The translations under genes and the position numbers were made by a program. The notes under the pieces are model-generated. The model searched no databases. It was not told the DNA's origin and saw nothing but the letters and a program-made list of their open reading frames with translations. From contig CM060199.1 of the NCBI GenBank assembly GCA_030562195.1, positions 23,766,338 through 23,830,337 on the forward strand: DNA of 64,000 nt, written 5' to 3'. The first letter of the stretch is position 1, and the number at the start of each line of letters is the position of its first letter. Source of the stretch: Nipponacmea schrenckii (taxonomy: Eukaryota; Mollusca; Gastropoda; Lottiidae). Shown here piece after piece: positions 19,930-33,051 of the stretch.

Positions 19930-22900
19930 AATGCACAAAATATGTATCCAGATACTTTCACAGATTGGTTTACAGAATTATTATTATTTTAATCCTTCTA
20001 AACCACAATAATTAATTAAAGTTCATTCGTAGCGTAAACATTCAACCGTCTTGCATACCGGAAGTTTTGTACAGCTAATTTTGTACAGATAATCAAAACT
20101 TCTCCTTATATGTTATAGGGCAATGTATAATGATTATAATCTAATCAATTTTATAAGGTTTTATCTCAAATAAAATTCTTCAATAACATTTCGCTCTTGA
20201 ATCTTTCAGACTATATAGTTTTTAGTAGTGCCACTATCTGATTGTTGATCTTTGTAAAAGGGAGGATTATTGTTTAATTAATATTGGACATTTTATATAT
20301 CAAAACAATTGTTTAACCTTTGATCTTAGTATACTATTTATTTTTTCGTTTTCTCATTATGATAAGAAACATTCCAGAATTTAGGGGAAATCTTCATCTT
20401 AATCAACAAGTCGGCCGAGTCGGAATTTTACACTCACCGTATAGAACTAGGTCTATTATCTGTTGAATATGAATTACATTTTTGCACTTTGCACGAGGCG
20501 AAGAAGGAGAAAATTAATTTCAGAAAAAATTTAAAAAAAGCAAGGACATATTTTACTGTGGGTCTTCGTTTTGTACCTACAGTACAGCAACTTTCTAACT
20601 TATCTTTATCTGCAGATGGTCGGTAGAAAATTTTATAAACGCTTCATCAATCTATTTTTATGTCAAAAGATTAAACAACGATAGCCGGCCTATGAGACTG
20701 AGAGTGACAAAAGGAGAACAATGGGTGGAGCCTATACTTCAACCCTCCACTGAATGCTTGTTGGGGCACTTGGGGTGTAAGATTGGTCTACAGACATTGT
20801 TTGAAACAATAAAATACTTTATTTGGGTGATTCATAAGGTCTGAGGGTGCATTTGTTCCAGGTAATCAGGCCGTTTCAATGGTTACAAAAAAAAGGCTGC
20901 TGTTGTAAGATGTACCTGTAGAAAACCTCAAATAGACGTAGTAGGCCAAGTCTTGATCGTCTCCAACCAAAGAACGTAGAAATGTGAAGCCTATAACAGA
21001 TTATTTAACCATAGAAACTAAGATATCAAGCAGATTCTTAATTTCGATGAAAAGAAAGTGTAACAACCCTTTTACCATGGCTTTTCGGGACTAGGCCTAC
21101 GACCTCGGACTTTATAATAAATTAATCCTCGGGCCACCGGCTCTATTTTTATAATTTTAAATTCAATCTTATAACGGAGGATATTGTTTAAAATCACGAC
21201 GCCCAACCCAGCCTAAATCTACAGCGGTCAATATAGCAATGATGCTTTACCAGTTCCGACTGCGCTCATTGACGGATTATTAATATTTACTCTTCTTCGG
21301 TAGACATTCATCATTTTGCTGGCACCGCCTATTGTTATAAATAACTCTATGAGACCTACCTACTTCGGCATATTTCATTCTCCTGCATTTATGAATGAGT
21401 ATAAATTATAACCAATAAACGTTTTTATCTATTTTCATCATCCAATTGTAAGACAACGATGTGGAGGATTGACGTTTTGAGAAACCATGCCTACTTCTTC
21501 GTAACTGCGTGTCAAGATACATGTAGTTTCGTTTGAAGGTCAACCTAAGCACTACTTTTAAGTTCATTGGGCACCATATTGAAATAGGATTATCACTATT
21601 AATTTAACTTTTTTATGAATATTATTGTGACTAGATAATAATATAGATAGTTTCTACCTGTCAATCAAAGTATGACGTTGTAATGAATCCATCCAATCAA
21701 ATCAAACTATTTAGAAACACGAGGTCACGCCGCCATTTCTAAACAATGCGACGTCGAAAGGACTTTTGATGAATTTCAGGAATTATACTCGATATGAAAA
21801 AGTGAATTGCCTGGAGAACGTGAAATGCTGACCAGCTATTTGACCACCCATCTACTAAATAAGCATCTTTACGTATTTTTCTGGTGATTTTAAGGCGTGT
21901 GAAGAAACGACTAGGCCTAAAAACTGAACACAAATAACCTAATTTGATTCATCTAATATATTATTCTTATGTAAACTAGTAAATTCGTAAAGACGTCTAT
22001 TTAAGCCTTTATATCTCAATCTTGACAGATAAGGCGATAGCCTCAGATTGTATTTAAAAATCGCGTAATTTTAATGAAGAAAACGTCAATCGGGCTAGGC
22101 TACCAGTCTATCATATGACTACAACAAAGTACAGTATTCACAATATTATACATAGGCCCGTCTATTCATCTTCATATTTCCGACATTTAGACCTCTGAGA
22201 TCCTGTGATTATTGATAGAGTCTATGTTTAGTAAGCCCCTGAAGGCCTATGAATCGAAAGATTTCGTGTTTATCTCTAGGCCTAGTTTTGTTAGTGTAAA
22301 TATTACAGTTCTATCACATTGGATGGGCCTACAAATTTTACACCTATAAAACCATCATCATACTGCAACGTAGAACTTTAATAGCCGAATGGGTCTTCAG
22401 TACCGATACATTTCTTTCAGGCCCAGGTCTAATCTTATTGCAAGCATAACAAAGCTCAACAAAATATTTTCTCGATTTGAATTTATTTTTCTAGGTGTGA
22501 CACGTCTAGTGTAATGTAGCTTGTATCAACAATTAAATAGTTAGAAGTAGTTTAATTTTAACAATTAAAGAGGTTATGGAGTACCGTGATTTATAACCCT
22601 ACATGAAACTCGAGACAAAAGGAGCTGAAAAGGGGCGACAATAAACTGAAAACGTGAAAATTAATGAATAGGCCTAGCCAAAAAAGTCGAGAAAATCGGT
22701 TGTAAATATTTGTTATCTGAAATATTGGTTTTCGTCCTAAAAAAAAGTCTTAAACTGAATATAATTTTTTTCAAGAGATCTAGGACTAGACATTGCCCCA
22801 CTTCAATAACGTAATTTAAAGATTAACATTATGCCGTTGTAGTTGTAAATTCCCCATTCTATTCCTCAGTCCTCCTAGCCCAAATGTCGTTTACGTTAAG

Positions 22901-24010
22901 GCTGTAGCCCAAATGTCGTTTACGTTAAGGCTATAGAAGGAAACTGAAAGTTTAGGCTGGTGCAGTATTCCGATAAGCCTTAATATCCCAAAATACGTTA
23001 TTAACTGTTCCATTCAAATGTCTATAGTGGGTTGGCTTACTAAATGATTGTGGGAACAAGGGGATTAATATGAAGAATCTATCGGACAAGGCATGGCCTT
23101 ATTCAGTGGCCTAGTCTAGCACTTTTTTTTTAACCTTAATAGGTAAGGATTTGAGGAAATAACAGACACGGCACTGAGGAAGCTACCTAATGTGACTTGG
23201 GCATACACTGTCATCATGCAAAAAGTTTTCCTTGCAATAAACAAACCCCTTCCCAATTATTTAAAATGATAGTTTCAGTGGGTTTTAAAGTATTTACATA
23301 GTTTTATAGTTTAAAAGTTTTGCAAATTAACATAGCTAACAAGACGTCGCGGACATTTTGATGTCGGACTAAAAACCGTTACTATTGGTAATCTCGGAAC
23401 TATCTGTTCCACCGTTCCGGTTCTTCTGGCTCTGGGTGCTCGCAGAAATAATAAATAAACAATAAGAAGAAAAATTAACGCGAGACTTACATTTACAAAA
23501 CCTAATGGTTGTTAAAATTATAATTTTTTTTATTATTATTTACTCAATTTTAACCCTAAAAAATTCTGAAAATTTCCTGCAAATTTAGGCCTAGATCTAA
23601 CTCTAAATTGCGTGAACGTCTGCTTTGCCCTATATTTTCGCGGCAAATCATAGCTTTTGTAAGTTGGAAGCTGGTTGTTACAGAGTGTTTTTTCCTGTGA
23701 ATTTGTAGCCTAGGCCTAATCACATAGATAAGTAAGTATCTAAATTTATAGTTAACATTTAGGCCCTACTTCTGACCATTCATCTGTTGAGAGTTATTTA
23801 GGCCTAGATTCTAGGCTAGATCTGGAAGGACAATCTACGACCGATCAGATAGGCTACTTCAGTCTTCAGTTAGCCTAGGCTACTCAGTGTTGTCGTGCCC
23901 ATGGCCGTAGGGCCTAGTGCAGAAATAAAATTCGGGGGGGGGGGGGACCGAACGGAAACATCAATACGGCCTAGATCTAATGGATGACCATTTTTTTTTT
24001 CATTTGAGAG
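19930..24010. other. Gene-poor interval
   Basis: About 4 kb without a convincing ORF or exon. The phrase TAGGCCTA recurs many times, and mononucleotide runs occur (for example a G run near 23935). It could be intergenic or intronic host DNA. A short CGCCGCCATTTC stretch near 21730 is reminiscent of a transcription start but is unsupported. Confidence 0.55.
22877..22934. repeat. 29-bp tandem duplication
   Basis: AGCCCAAATGTCGTTTACGT plus the following 9 bases is present twice in a row with one mismatch. Confidence 0.9.
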
Positions 24011-24016
24011 CCAAAA

Positions 24017-25038
24017 AAAAGATAGCTTGCCAGGCAAGGTAATATACGCCCACTGGCAGCATTTATTTCAAATAAAAACTTTTCAGTAAGGTTACAATAA
24101 GTGGAAATAAATATTCAACCTTCCACCATATATATTTTTCTAGGGTCTCTAGTTTCATTAAACACTGTCAAGAATTGTACCTAATAACAACTCATTAAAT
24201 ATTTTTCGGTATTTTTATGATTTGCAATAGGGTTCACCCTTAATAATATTTTGATACATGTATTTTTAATTCTTAATAAAGGCTCATCCTTGGTTGATAT
24301 TAAACAATTTCAGCGAGTTTTGTCAAAAATGAATGTTTAGAGTGTTCACAAGCCAAAAGTTGAAAGCGTTTTTGAAAACAGGCGCAATAACTGACACTAA
24401 ATATTTTTCGATTTATCTGATTTTCAATAGGGTTTATCCTTGTGAGAAAACAAACACTAAAGCCGAGTTTCATCAAAATCCATTCAAAATTGTTCTCTCT
24501 AGAGTGTTTACGAGTTAAATTGAACGCGTTTTCAAAAACAAGGGCAATAACTTGTATTCAATATTTTTCGATTTTCAATAGGGTTCATCCTTGGGAGAAA
24601 ACAAATACTCAAGCCAAGTCTCATCAAAATCCATTAAAAATTGTTCTTTCTAGAGTGTTTACAAGCTAAAATTGAACGCGTTTTCAAGAACAAGGGCAAT
24701 AACTCATACTAAATGTTTTTCGATTTCGCTGATTTTTAATAGGGTTTATCCTTGAGTTGTAACATACTCTCACACCAAGTTTCATCAAAATCAGGCAAGA
24801 ATTGCACATTGTAGAGTGTTTACGAGCCATTCAAGAACAAGGGCAAAAACTCCTACTAAATTTTTTCTGATTTTAAATAGGGTTCATCCTTGAGTGATCA
24901 TAAACACTCATATAAAGTTTCAATTAAATCCGTTGCACCTTGTAGAGTGTTTACGAGCAATTGTGGATGGACGGACCGACGGACGGACGGATGTTGGTGA
25001 CAACAATATACGCCCCCCATTTCATGTGGGCGTATAAA
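24017..25038 (+). mobile_element. Helentron-like (pearl/BIV160-type) non-autonomous element, copy 1
   Basis: The left end has a perfect short hairpin, CTTGCCAGGCAAG, followed by TATACGCCCACTGGCAGCAT. The core consists of about five degenerate tandem units of roughly 140-160 bp, each with AATAGGGTTCATCCTT, CATCAAAATCCATT and AGAGTGTTTACGAG. The right end has repeated GGACGGAC, then TATACGCCCCCCATTTCATGTGGGCGTATA, a near-palindromic hairpin (longest quoted arm TGTGGGCGTATA). Bivalve pearl elements have the same plan. There is no ORF, so movement would depend on an autonomous Helentron elsewhere. Confidence 0.7.
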
Positions 25039-25039
25039 A

Positions 25040-26060
25040 AACTAGATCTATCTAGATCAGGTTCTACATGAAGGGGTGGTTTGTAGCAGAAATATTGAAA
25101 ATTATGGTCCTCCAGATGCGATCTCTGGCATCTGAGTGTGAGAGCGTGAAAACTGGAGAATATTTAGATCTACTACATAAAATGGGTGACTCGAACTTGC
25201 TTACTTTCAAAAAAATTTTGGTGGGCGAGGGCCCTCTATGGCGACCTATACCGCCTATCTATAGGGCTTTCTTAACTCCACCCGAATTTCACCTTATTTT
25301 TTACTCGCCTTCTTTTATTTTTTAATTTCTGCTTGTCTTTTTCCTCATCCCCTTTTTTCTTTATGCCAAGATTCCATTAACGAGGTGTGCGATATTCGGC
25401 AAAACGTGAAACAGCATAAAAAGGAACGAGTGTGATTCCATATGTCCGAAGGTGGCATGAGATTTGTATGGAATTACGAATCACCAGCATATTGGATAGG
25501 GGTTCCCTCAATTTTTTAACAGGAATTGATAACGATTCCAAATACTAGAGCCACACGTGGCACATAGTGGGACTTTGCAACCTAAGCAAAATGCAAGAAA
25601 ATCTAGATAAAATACCAAACGTCTATCAGTATTACTTAAAATGTAACAACAGTCTACAGTTTAGAAATTTATTTTTGGAAGGTTGTAAGGAGACATCATA
25701 CATATTACAAACGGCATAAGCAGACAGCCTAGGTCAATGTTTTTTGACGCTGATTATACTGTAGTGGTTACATACAAAGCCAATGGATAATAAAACATTC
25801 GAGACGAATAATAAATTACGAACGAAAGTAAGGTCTATATTTTAATTAGACTGATCCTCTACTGTTTATAATGAAGAATATTACTCATAATTCGATTTTG
25901 TTTCCCAAAAATAACATCGAGTGTTTGAAAGATAAATTATCACTCTTTCCCCTTTTACAAATAACCACTATGGGCGTATTACCCAGAATCCTTAAATAGA
26001 GGGTCACCCTCGGTAAAATTTAAAGATGAACTTACTTCATTATCTGTACTTTTCTGTGTT
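25040..26060. other. Non-coding interval
   Basis: No supported gene. Near 25975 there is one GGGCGTATTACCC motif, identical to one in the pogo upstream cluster, possibly a stray terminal fragment. Confidence 0.45.
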
Positions 26061-26064
26061 TCAG

Positions 26065-26133
26065 TGTCAACAATTTGCAAAAAAGCAAGAAGGTGTCTTC
26101 TTTGAACGTTCACAGAGCCAAACCCCGTATTTT
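26065..26133 (+). CDS. Candidate exon 1 of a possible Arg/Gly-rich, BEN-like host gene
   Basis: 69 nt (23 codons, open) between GTGTTTCAG and GTAAGTG, both good splice signals. It encodes CQQFAKKQEGVFFERSQSQT and three more residues. Phase is 0 at both ends if read with the next exon. The link to 28075-28266 is an inference from phase and strand. Confidence 0.3.
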
Positions 26134-26669
26134 GTAAGTGAATTTTTACATTTTTTTTTCAAATAAGCAGAAAAAATAGTCACTATCCATAATGTATTTT
26201 CGTCGTATATTGTGATAGGTGATCCAATTAGTCCTGGTATATAATTTATTCAAAAAAAAAAATATGTTTGATGTTAAATTGTTTTTTTTTTCCAGACTGT
26301 ATACCCTTTGACTACGATGGAATGGTTTCAGTCATTTCTGCAAACCACTTGATTGAACAAAATGTTCATGTTAGCCTTATTACCAGCCTCAAAATAGGGC
26401 TGAAAAATTTCAAAACAGAAATTTTATATATTGGTGGTGAGGATACTTTTATGATTTTAGCAATAAGTCAGTATTAAAAAAGATTACTTTATGTGCGTTG
26501 TTTTTACAATTGCGATTTTATTCTATCTAAATAACCTCGGAAATTTCTTGTAGACTAATTTATTTTTGTATTTTATATATTTAATTTTATCATCATCTTT
26601 ACTGCAGAAAAATAGGGAGCAGAGACTTTTTTGAAAGAATGGGGAAATGGGGGAAGGGCAAAAGATAAT

Positions 26670-27895
26670 TTTAATTCGTAAAAATTTATGTATAAAACTT
26701 TAAACAACTTGTCTCCTTCCTACCTTTCAAGCCTCTTTAACTATAAACAGACGCCTTATTCTAGCATAAATTCAAAACTTGTGGTGCAAAAACCAAGAAT
26801 CAATTTGATTAAACAAAGTATTAAATACACAGGATCAATTTTATGGAATGGTCTAGACGAAAATTTTAAATCAAAATCAGATTTTAAGACTTTTCGAAGG
26901 ATGATTCTTGGTAATCTTTCATTAACATGAGCATACTTCCTGTTACACAGGTATTCTTTTCACCAACTATAGGCTTACTTGCTGATGGCTATAATAACAA
27001 TTGTGTTTCTCCATGATTAAATGATTTAAGTAATTTATTAATTTTATTTTTCCCTTTCTCACAGGTATAACACCACCAACAATTCTATTATGGCCTAACT
27101 TGGACCATTTTGAAAATCTAAATTATTACTGTCGGGGGATGAGTAAACATCCTTAAAGCTGGTCTTGAGCATGGACAAATCTTAACTCCCCCTCCATAGA
27201 AATATAAGAACATAAAATGCACTGACGGTTTGGCTTTTTTTTTTTTTGAGGGTATATGTATGTTTTGATGTCTGATCGTCTCATGCAGATGTCTATTCCT
27301 TGTTTTTTGTGGTCATGTACGTGATCGTAGAACAGAAAGATGAGTCTGTCCATTTTATACACATGTACTTGTGTATTTTAAAACGAATTGTACGTTGAAA
27401 TGATATATGGTTTTTGCTGTCATGTACTTGATCGCCGGAAGATAAATCTGTCCATTATTTACACATGTACTTGTGTATTTTAAAACAAATTGTACGTTGA
27501 AATAACACGTGTTTTTTTCGGCTGCGCGGTGCATGGCCGCGGGAACTATATATTATATCCATTTTATAAACAAATTGTAGGTTGAAAATCTGTCCATTTC
27601 ATGCACATGTACTTGTGTATTTTTATACAAATTGTACGTGGAGTATTGTATATTTATTTTGTGGTCATGTACTTGATCGGCGGAACATAGATCTGTCCAT
27701 TTGATGCACATGTACTTGTGTATTTTTAGTATTTTGGACGAATTGTATATTGAGATATTATGTATTTCCATTTTTTCTATATTTCTTTTTTTTTCCAGAT
27801 GTATTGCCCCATGGGCTGAATGTGAGACAGGACCATGGCCTTGTGTATTGGGCCTAATTCTGACCAATGTAAAATAAAGAGTTTATTATTATTAT
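26670..27895 (+). mobile_element. 5'-truncated LINE, 3' end
   Basis: An 80-residue frame (26688-26930) reads MYKTLNNLSPSYLSSLFNYK, then LVVQKPRINLIKQSIKYTGS and ILWNGLDENFKSKSDFKTF, the very C-terminus of CR1/L2-type RT proteins. The 3' UTR contains a minisatellite and ends in AATAAAGAGTTTATTATTATTAT, the short A/T microsatellite tail typical of these LINEs. Only the last part of the element inserted, as is usual for target-primed reverse transcription. Confidence 0.7.
27300..27760 (+). repeat. Minisatellite in the LINE 3' region
   Basis: Four imperfect units, each with CATGTACTTGTGTATTTT and ACAAATTGTACGTTGA, spaced 80-130 bp apart. A related array, CATGTACTTGCATATTTATA, occurs at 54240-54540. 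Confidence 0.65.
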
Positions 27896-28074
27896 AAGCC
27901 ATTTTAGAGAGGAGGAAATCGGGAAGGGATGTCGCTCGCTAAGATTGTCGAAGGTACAGTATATACAGTAAATGAAATTCGCTACTGATTTTCACTCTTT
28001 TATACAGGAGTGTAAGTTAGCTAACTTACCTTACATACTAACACCCCATACATAAGTATTTCTTTAATTTGTAG

Positions 28075-28266
28075 ACTAATGAAGCAACAGTAAGTTCAGT
28101 AAGGGGAATCGGTCGAGGTAGAAGTAGAGGTGGAAGAGGAAGGGGGATAACAAGTTTGGATGTCGGAAGTGGCGAGAGATCAAGATCTATATGTGAAAGA
28201 GAAGAAAATCAGAGAGATTATTTGGAGTTCTTGAGCCCACAAGAACTGCTAAATGTTAAAACAAAA
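28075..28266 (+). CDS. Candidate exon encoding an Arg/Gly-rich segment
   Basis: 192 nt, open throughout, phase 0 at both ends, bounded by TTTAATTTGTAG and AAAACAAAA|GTAAGT. It encodes SSVRGIGRGRSRGGRGRGIT, a GAR/RGG-type segment often bound by RNA or methylated on arginine. A charged part follows: CEREENQRDYLEFLSPQELL. The strong donor and an exactly open exon favour a real host exon. The following candidate exon at 36691 would continue in frame. Function unknown. Confidence 0.45.
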
Positions 28267-28673
28267 GTAAGTAACAGAAAAGTGTAAGGTCTAATTAACG
28301 GTGTCATGGTTTCTTCGACAGACACGAAACAACAAATAAATCATTTTCAACATCTTGCGTATGTCTTTTTATTGAAAATATTTAGCTATCCCAATGTGGC
28401 GACTCTATATATCACAGACTCGAATAAAAAATGGTTAGGCCTAAAGTTGAGAAAGGTGTTCTGTGATGCTAAATTGTGCTTATTTTACGTCCATTACAGA
28501 CACGCTACTGAGTCAAGCTTGTGGGAGAAAAAAGGATATCACCCCCCCCCCCCGAAAAAGAACAGAAAACCAGTTAGTATTGGTAACTAGTCCCTATTCA
28601 ACAGAAGGCAATGGCACAGATTTAAAGCTTTATCTAAAAAATATTTTTATGTTAATATTAACCATATTAAGAT

Positions 28674-29804
28674 AAAACTAGAATTGCTTACAATTATCAA
28701 CGTATTTCAACAGCCATCAATTTTTGCTCGATTTAAGTACACTTATCTCTATGGATTTTTTAAGTAAGCCAAATTAAAAAATATCTTCTCGTAGACAGTA
28801 TTTTGAATATTATTTGGCCTAATTTTCAAGGTCATAGATTGAGTGGGTCACACCTTCCATAGCCGTTAAAGTGACCTAATTTTGATAAAATCGAAATTTA
28901 AATAATTCGAAATAAAATACGAAATTTAAAAATCGGTCTGCAAGAAAAGGTAGATAATGATCAAATGTATTTATGTGCTAAATTTCATCGAAATCGGTCT
29001 ATCAATAGTGTTTGAATTTCAGATTAAAGAATTGTAACGAACATTCAAAATGGCGGCCGATATGGCAGCTTGACCTAATTATTTAGGTCAAATCGATTAC
29101 TATTGACAAGTTATTTATAAAACAGTTTTCACTTTTCACATAGCTGTTATAGATTGGAAGTTACGTAATTACGTCATTTGAGGCTAAACTGGAAGTCGAT
29201 TTTTTTTTCTCAGAATTCTTCAAAAATTATAATCGTATCGCCTATCAACTGGTAAAGTTTCAAAATTTTACCATTTATATTAAACGAGAAATCACGGTCT
29301 GAAATTTTAGCCGATGACCCTTGAATATTGAATTGCAAATCGTGGGTAAACGATTTAATCTAATTGCACAAAACCTATAATTGTTAGTTGACAAATACAT
29401 TGAAGTTTTCAAATCTTAAAATCTGGTCGAAATCGATCTGAAAATAAACTTGCTAAAGCAAAAAAACCTCACTTCAAGTCAGAGATAGAACTTCCGGTTT
29501 TGATTTATTTGATAATAGAAATCTTTCTTAGATCAACTGTAGATATAGAATTTCTGTGCATTTTACCAGTTTGTTTGCAAACTCGTCCGACAATCGCAAA
29601 AAAAAAAAAAAATAAATAAATAAATAATCCGAACGATTTCAATAAGTTTTCGCCAAAGTCGAAATACGTAAAAAAACTAGAGCCGTAGGCCTAACGTTGC
29701 ATCCAGGGATTCGTTTGTTAAGCGAAAAACAGAAAGGGTTTATGAAAAAATAAATGTGCATTATAAATGGATTTGGATTTCATAACAAACGCTCTCATCA
29801 TCAA
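28674..29804. repeat. CCGGAAGT-rich repeat, copy B, left part
   Basis: Collinear with copy A (10972-12050), sharing AAAACTAGAATTGCTTACAA at the start and long blocks thereafter. It is cut at a TTAA (29805) by the piggyBac element and resumes at 33070. Confidence 0.8.
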
Positions 29805-29808
29805 TTAA

Positions 29809-29823
29809 CCCTTTCACTGCCAG
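29809..29823 (+). repeat. piggyBac left terminal inverted repeat
   Basis: CCCTTTCACTGCCAG directly after TTAA (29805-29808). 14 of these bases pair with the right end at 33052-33065. Confidence 0.9.
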
Positions 29824-29907
29824 CCGTCGAAAGTTTTCGACAACGGGTTTTGACGTTACAATGCCAAGTGTCGAAGTTTTCGACATTTATATAACGTCAA
29901 CTTGTTT

Positions 29908-30365
29908 GTAGTGTGTGTAGTCATATCTAAGGCAGGTAATGAAATAGATGTCGCAATGGTTTGTTTACATGTCTATCTTCGGTTTTGGCTATAAAATACC
30001 ACGAGTTTATTCTGTTAAATCGAAAGTAATTGATCTTTGAAGTCAATCGATATATTTTAAGAGTTCAATGGCGAAACGTTAAATTAGGCTAACGTTATGG
30101 TGAACAGGTGCTAGCGGCAATTTTTTCCAGACATTAATATTATGTCCACAAGTTTGTAGTGTGTGTAGTCATATCTAAGGGAGGTAATGAAATTTGTTTG
30201 TTTACACGTCTGCTTTCCGTTTGGACACTAGAAGGCAGCGGTTTTATTCTGGAAAATCGAAAGTTATTAATCTCCTACCGAAGTCAACCAATAGTTAGAG
30301 TTCAATGGCGAAACGACAAAGTTACCACAATGAAGAAGAGGTGCTAGCGGCAATTTTTGCCGACA
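29908..30365 (+). repeat. Direct duplication of the piggyBac 5' UTR and start codon region
   Basis: Copy one (about 29908-30128) and copy two (about 30150-30365) both contain GTAGTGTGTGTAGTCATATC, GTTTGTTTACA, GAGTTCAATGGCGAAACG and GTGCTAGCGGCAATTTTT. Only the second copy continues into the transposase. The first is diverged, so the duplication is old relative to the sharp terminal repeats. Confidence 0.8.
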
Positions 30366-32040
30366 GTGGATCTGAATATGCTGAATCAGACGATGAATGG
30401 GGCGAAGGTGACAAGGAAAATAGCCCTTCTTCCACTGAAGAAAATCATACTTCTGATGTTGATGTTTGTTTGCAGTCCGGAGATGGTCAGCCTTCAGATG
30501 TTTTGACACGAGATGGATGGCATAGATTGCATGGTAATGAGTCCTTTTCTGATAAATTTGACACTGATTTTGATGGTGTTCCTGGCCTCAGAGAAAACAT
30601 TTTAGAAAATGCAGGTCCAGTTGATTATTTTTTCAAGTTCTTTCCTCAGTCAATTTTTGGTATCATGTCAGAAGAAACTAATCGTTATGCTTTTGAGTAC
30701 TTTGATCATACAGCAGACTTGCAGCCTCAATCTCGATTTCTAAAGTGGAAGGACAGAAGATGAGATGAAAAGATTTGTTGCTTTGGAAATTGCTATGGGA
30801 TTATGTCAAAAACCAACTCTTCAAAGCTATTGGGATGAATGGTGGCTGACACAAACAGTGAGTTTCTCTAACGTTATGAGCCGAAACCGATTTCAGCTAC
30901 TTCGCTCATTTCTTCATTTCAATGACAATTCTTTACAAGTTGTAAAAGGACAGCCTGGTTTTGACTGCCTGTTTAAAGTTAGACCCTTAATTACATTGGT
31001 TAAGGACACATATCTTGGAGTATATCAGCCGCACAGATTTTTGTCTATTGATGAAACTATGAGGAAATTTAAAGGCAGAGTCAGCTTCAAGCAGTATATG
31101 CCCAACAAGCCGAATAAATGGGGAATCAAGATTTGGTCGTTATGTGATTCTGTAAATGGATTTAATTTGAAATATTGGCAAAGAGACAGAGAGTGGAGAA
31201 AATGGACTCGGATTTTCAGTCGTCAAAGAACTGTTAAGTGGATTAGATCTAGATGGATACAAAGTTTTTATGGATAATTTTTTTTCATCTCCAAATCTAT
31301 TTGATTATTTACTTTATCAGAATATTGGAGCTTGTGGTACAGTACGTTCGAACAGAAAGGGTTTACCAGTGGATCTACAAACTGTAAAGTTAAAGAAAGG
31401 CGACAACCCTGTTTTTTGGGAGAAAGGCAACATTTTACTGACAACATGGCAAGACACAGCCCGGGTAAATGCTATCTCTACTTTTCATGATAGTAGTTTT
31501 GTGGATAAGGAAGTGAGAAACAAGATAGGGGATGGAGTGAGAAAGCTCAAGAAACCAGCTCTAGTTGAAGATTACAACAAGTATATGGGAGGTGTTGACA
31601 GGTTTGACCAATTATGTTCCTACTACCAGTTCCCGCACAAAAGTCAAAAATGGTACCAAGTTATTTACCATTTTATAACAGAAACCGCTTTAGTAAATGC
31701 TTTCATTTTATTTCTTGAAGACCAACCTACAATAAAAATGGATCAAGTGAAATTTAGAAGGAGTGTTATTGACAGTTTAATTTCGCATGAGAAAAGATTA
31801 CCCGTTAAGAGGGCCCAAAACAAGGAAAACCAAGTACGTGCGCAACGTTTAGTGGCAAGACATTTTCCCTCGAAATACGACAACAAAAAATACCACCCAG
31901 ATTGTGTAGTTTGTAGTGAAAGAGAATCTGGAAATCGTCACCAAACAAACTGGTACTGTGAAAACTGTAATTTGCCAATGTGTATGCCTGATTGTTTTAA
32001 ATATTATCATACAAAACTTGAATATAAAGTTAAATATTAA
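30305..32040 (+). pseudogene. piggyBac transposase (two frameshifts)
   Basis: ATG 30305 starts an acidic N-terminus (FADSGSEYAESDDEWGEGDK). The DDE-type domain is spread over three frames: MKRFVALEIAMGL and SYWDEWWLTQ, then FLSIDETMRKFKGR (first Asp, near 31050), YKVFMDNFFSSPNLFDYLL (second Asp, near 31273) and MGGVDRFDQLCSYY (third Asp, near 31597). The C-terminus has a Cys-rich finger, HPDCVVCSERE, WYCENCNLPMCMPDC. Frame changes occur near 30760 and 31200. All three catalytic aspartates are still encoded, so loss of function is due to the frameshifts only. The enzyme would excise and insert precisely at TTAA. Confidence 0.9.
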
Positions 32041-32505
32041 CACTGAGTACAATTGTGATATTATTCTGAATTATTTTAAAGGTTGACTACCGGTACTTAA
32101 TCTTAGAATTGCCAGCTTTGTTGTATTACCCTTTACTCTTCTGTTAATCTTGTGATACAAGCATTTTGAATTTTGCAAGTTTAAATTGTCTGTTACAGGA
32201 TTTATTTTACACATTAGAAGGTCTTGCCATGGTTAACCTATTTTAAATTGCTTATCACGGTAAATTATTTGACATGGATTATAAGATTAATCTGACCTAA
32301 CTGTGATTTAATTTGGATTTGTTCGCTGTTTATTGATTAATTATTGATTCATTGTGATATTATACTTTAACTTATTTACTTCTATTGGAAGTAACTCCTG
32401 TAATCAAATAAAATTGCCATAATTTTGTAATTTTTGTGTCTTTCTTTTGAAACAGAATCTCTAAGATTATTGTGAAACTAAGTTATTGTAGGATTCTTAC
32501 AGGTT

Positions 32506-33051
32506 TTGCTTTCTGATTGCTTGTTGGAATTCCTTGCTATAAAACATCACAGTATTTTATCCTTCTTGATACAATATGTCAACACAAATCTTCCCACCAT
32601 TGTCTATCTGTCCTGCATTGACATAATGTACAGCATCAAACCTAATGCAAAGTTGACGCTTTGCAGTTTAAACTGGATGAGAGCAACTCTTGTTTTTCTG
32701 TTGTATCTTACCAGACAACAATTAAATATTTGTGCAGGAAAAAACATGTTTACATTCATTGATCATCATACAAATTTTCACAAAAATCTACACAATAATA
32801 ACGACATAAATGGCAAATTTTATGTTTTTTTCGGGATTTTATCAAAAATTTTCCATTATGACGTCATATATTACTCATTTTTTTTTTTATATCCATTTAC
32901 ATACATACAATTTCTACAAAAAAGTCATTGAAAGTTAATGTCTCCGGTCAAAATTTTTGTCTCTGTGACATCTCAAACATAACCCATGTTATAAAAACGT
33001 CACAGTGTAAAACATGGCTGGCATTATGACGTTATGACTCTATAACGTCAT
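32506..33051 (+). other. piggyBac 3' non-coding region
   Basis: AT-rich DNA between the transposase stop and the right terminal repeat. An AATAAA signal lies near 32407. The open frame at 32506-32931 has no recognisable domain and is probably chance. Confidence 0.5.

Noticed and set aside
32506..32931. 141-residue ORF in the piggyBac 3' part
   Set aside because: No domain, hydrophobic AT-driven composition, lies between the polyadenylation signal and the terminal repeat.
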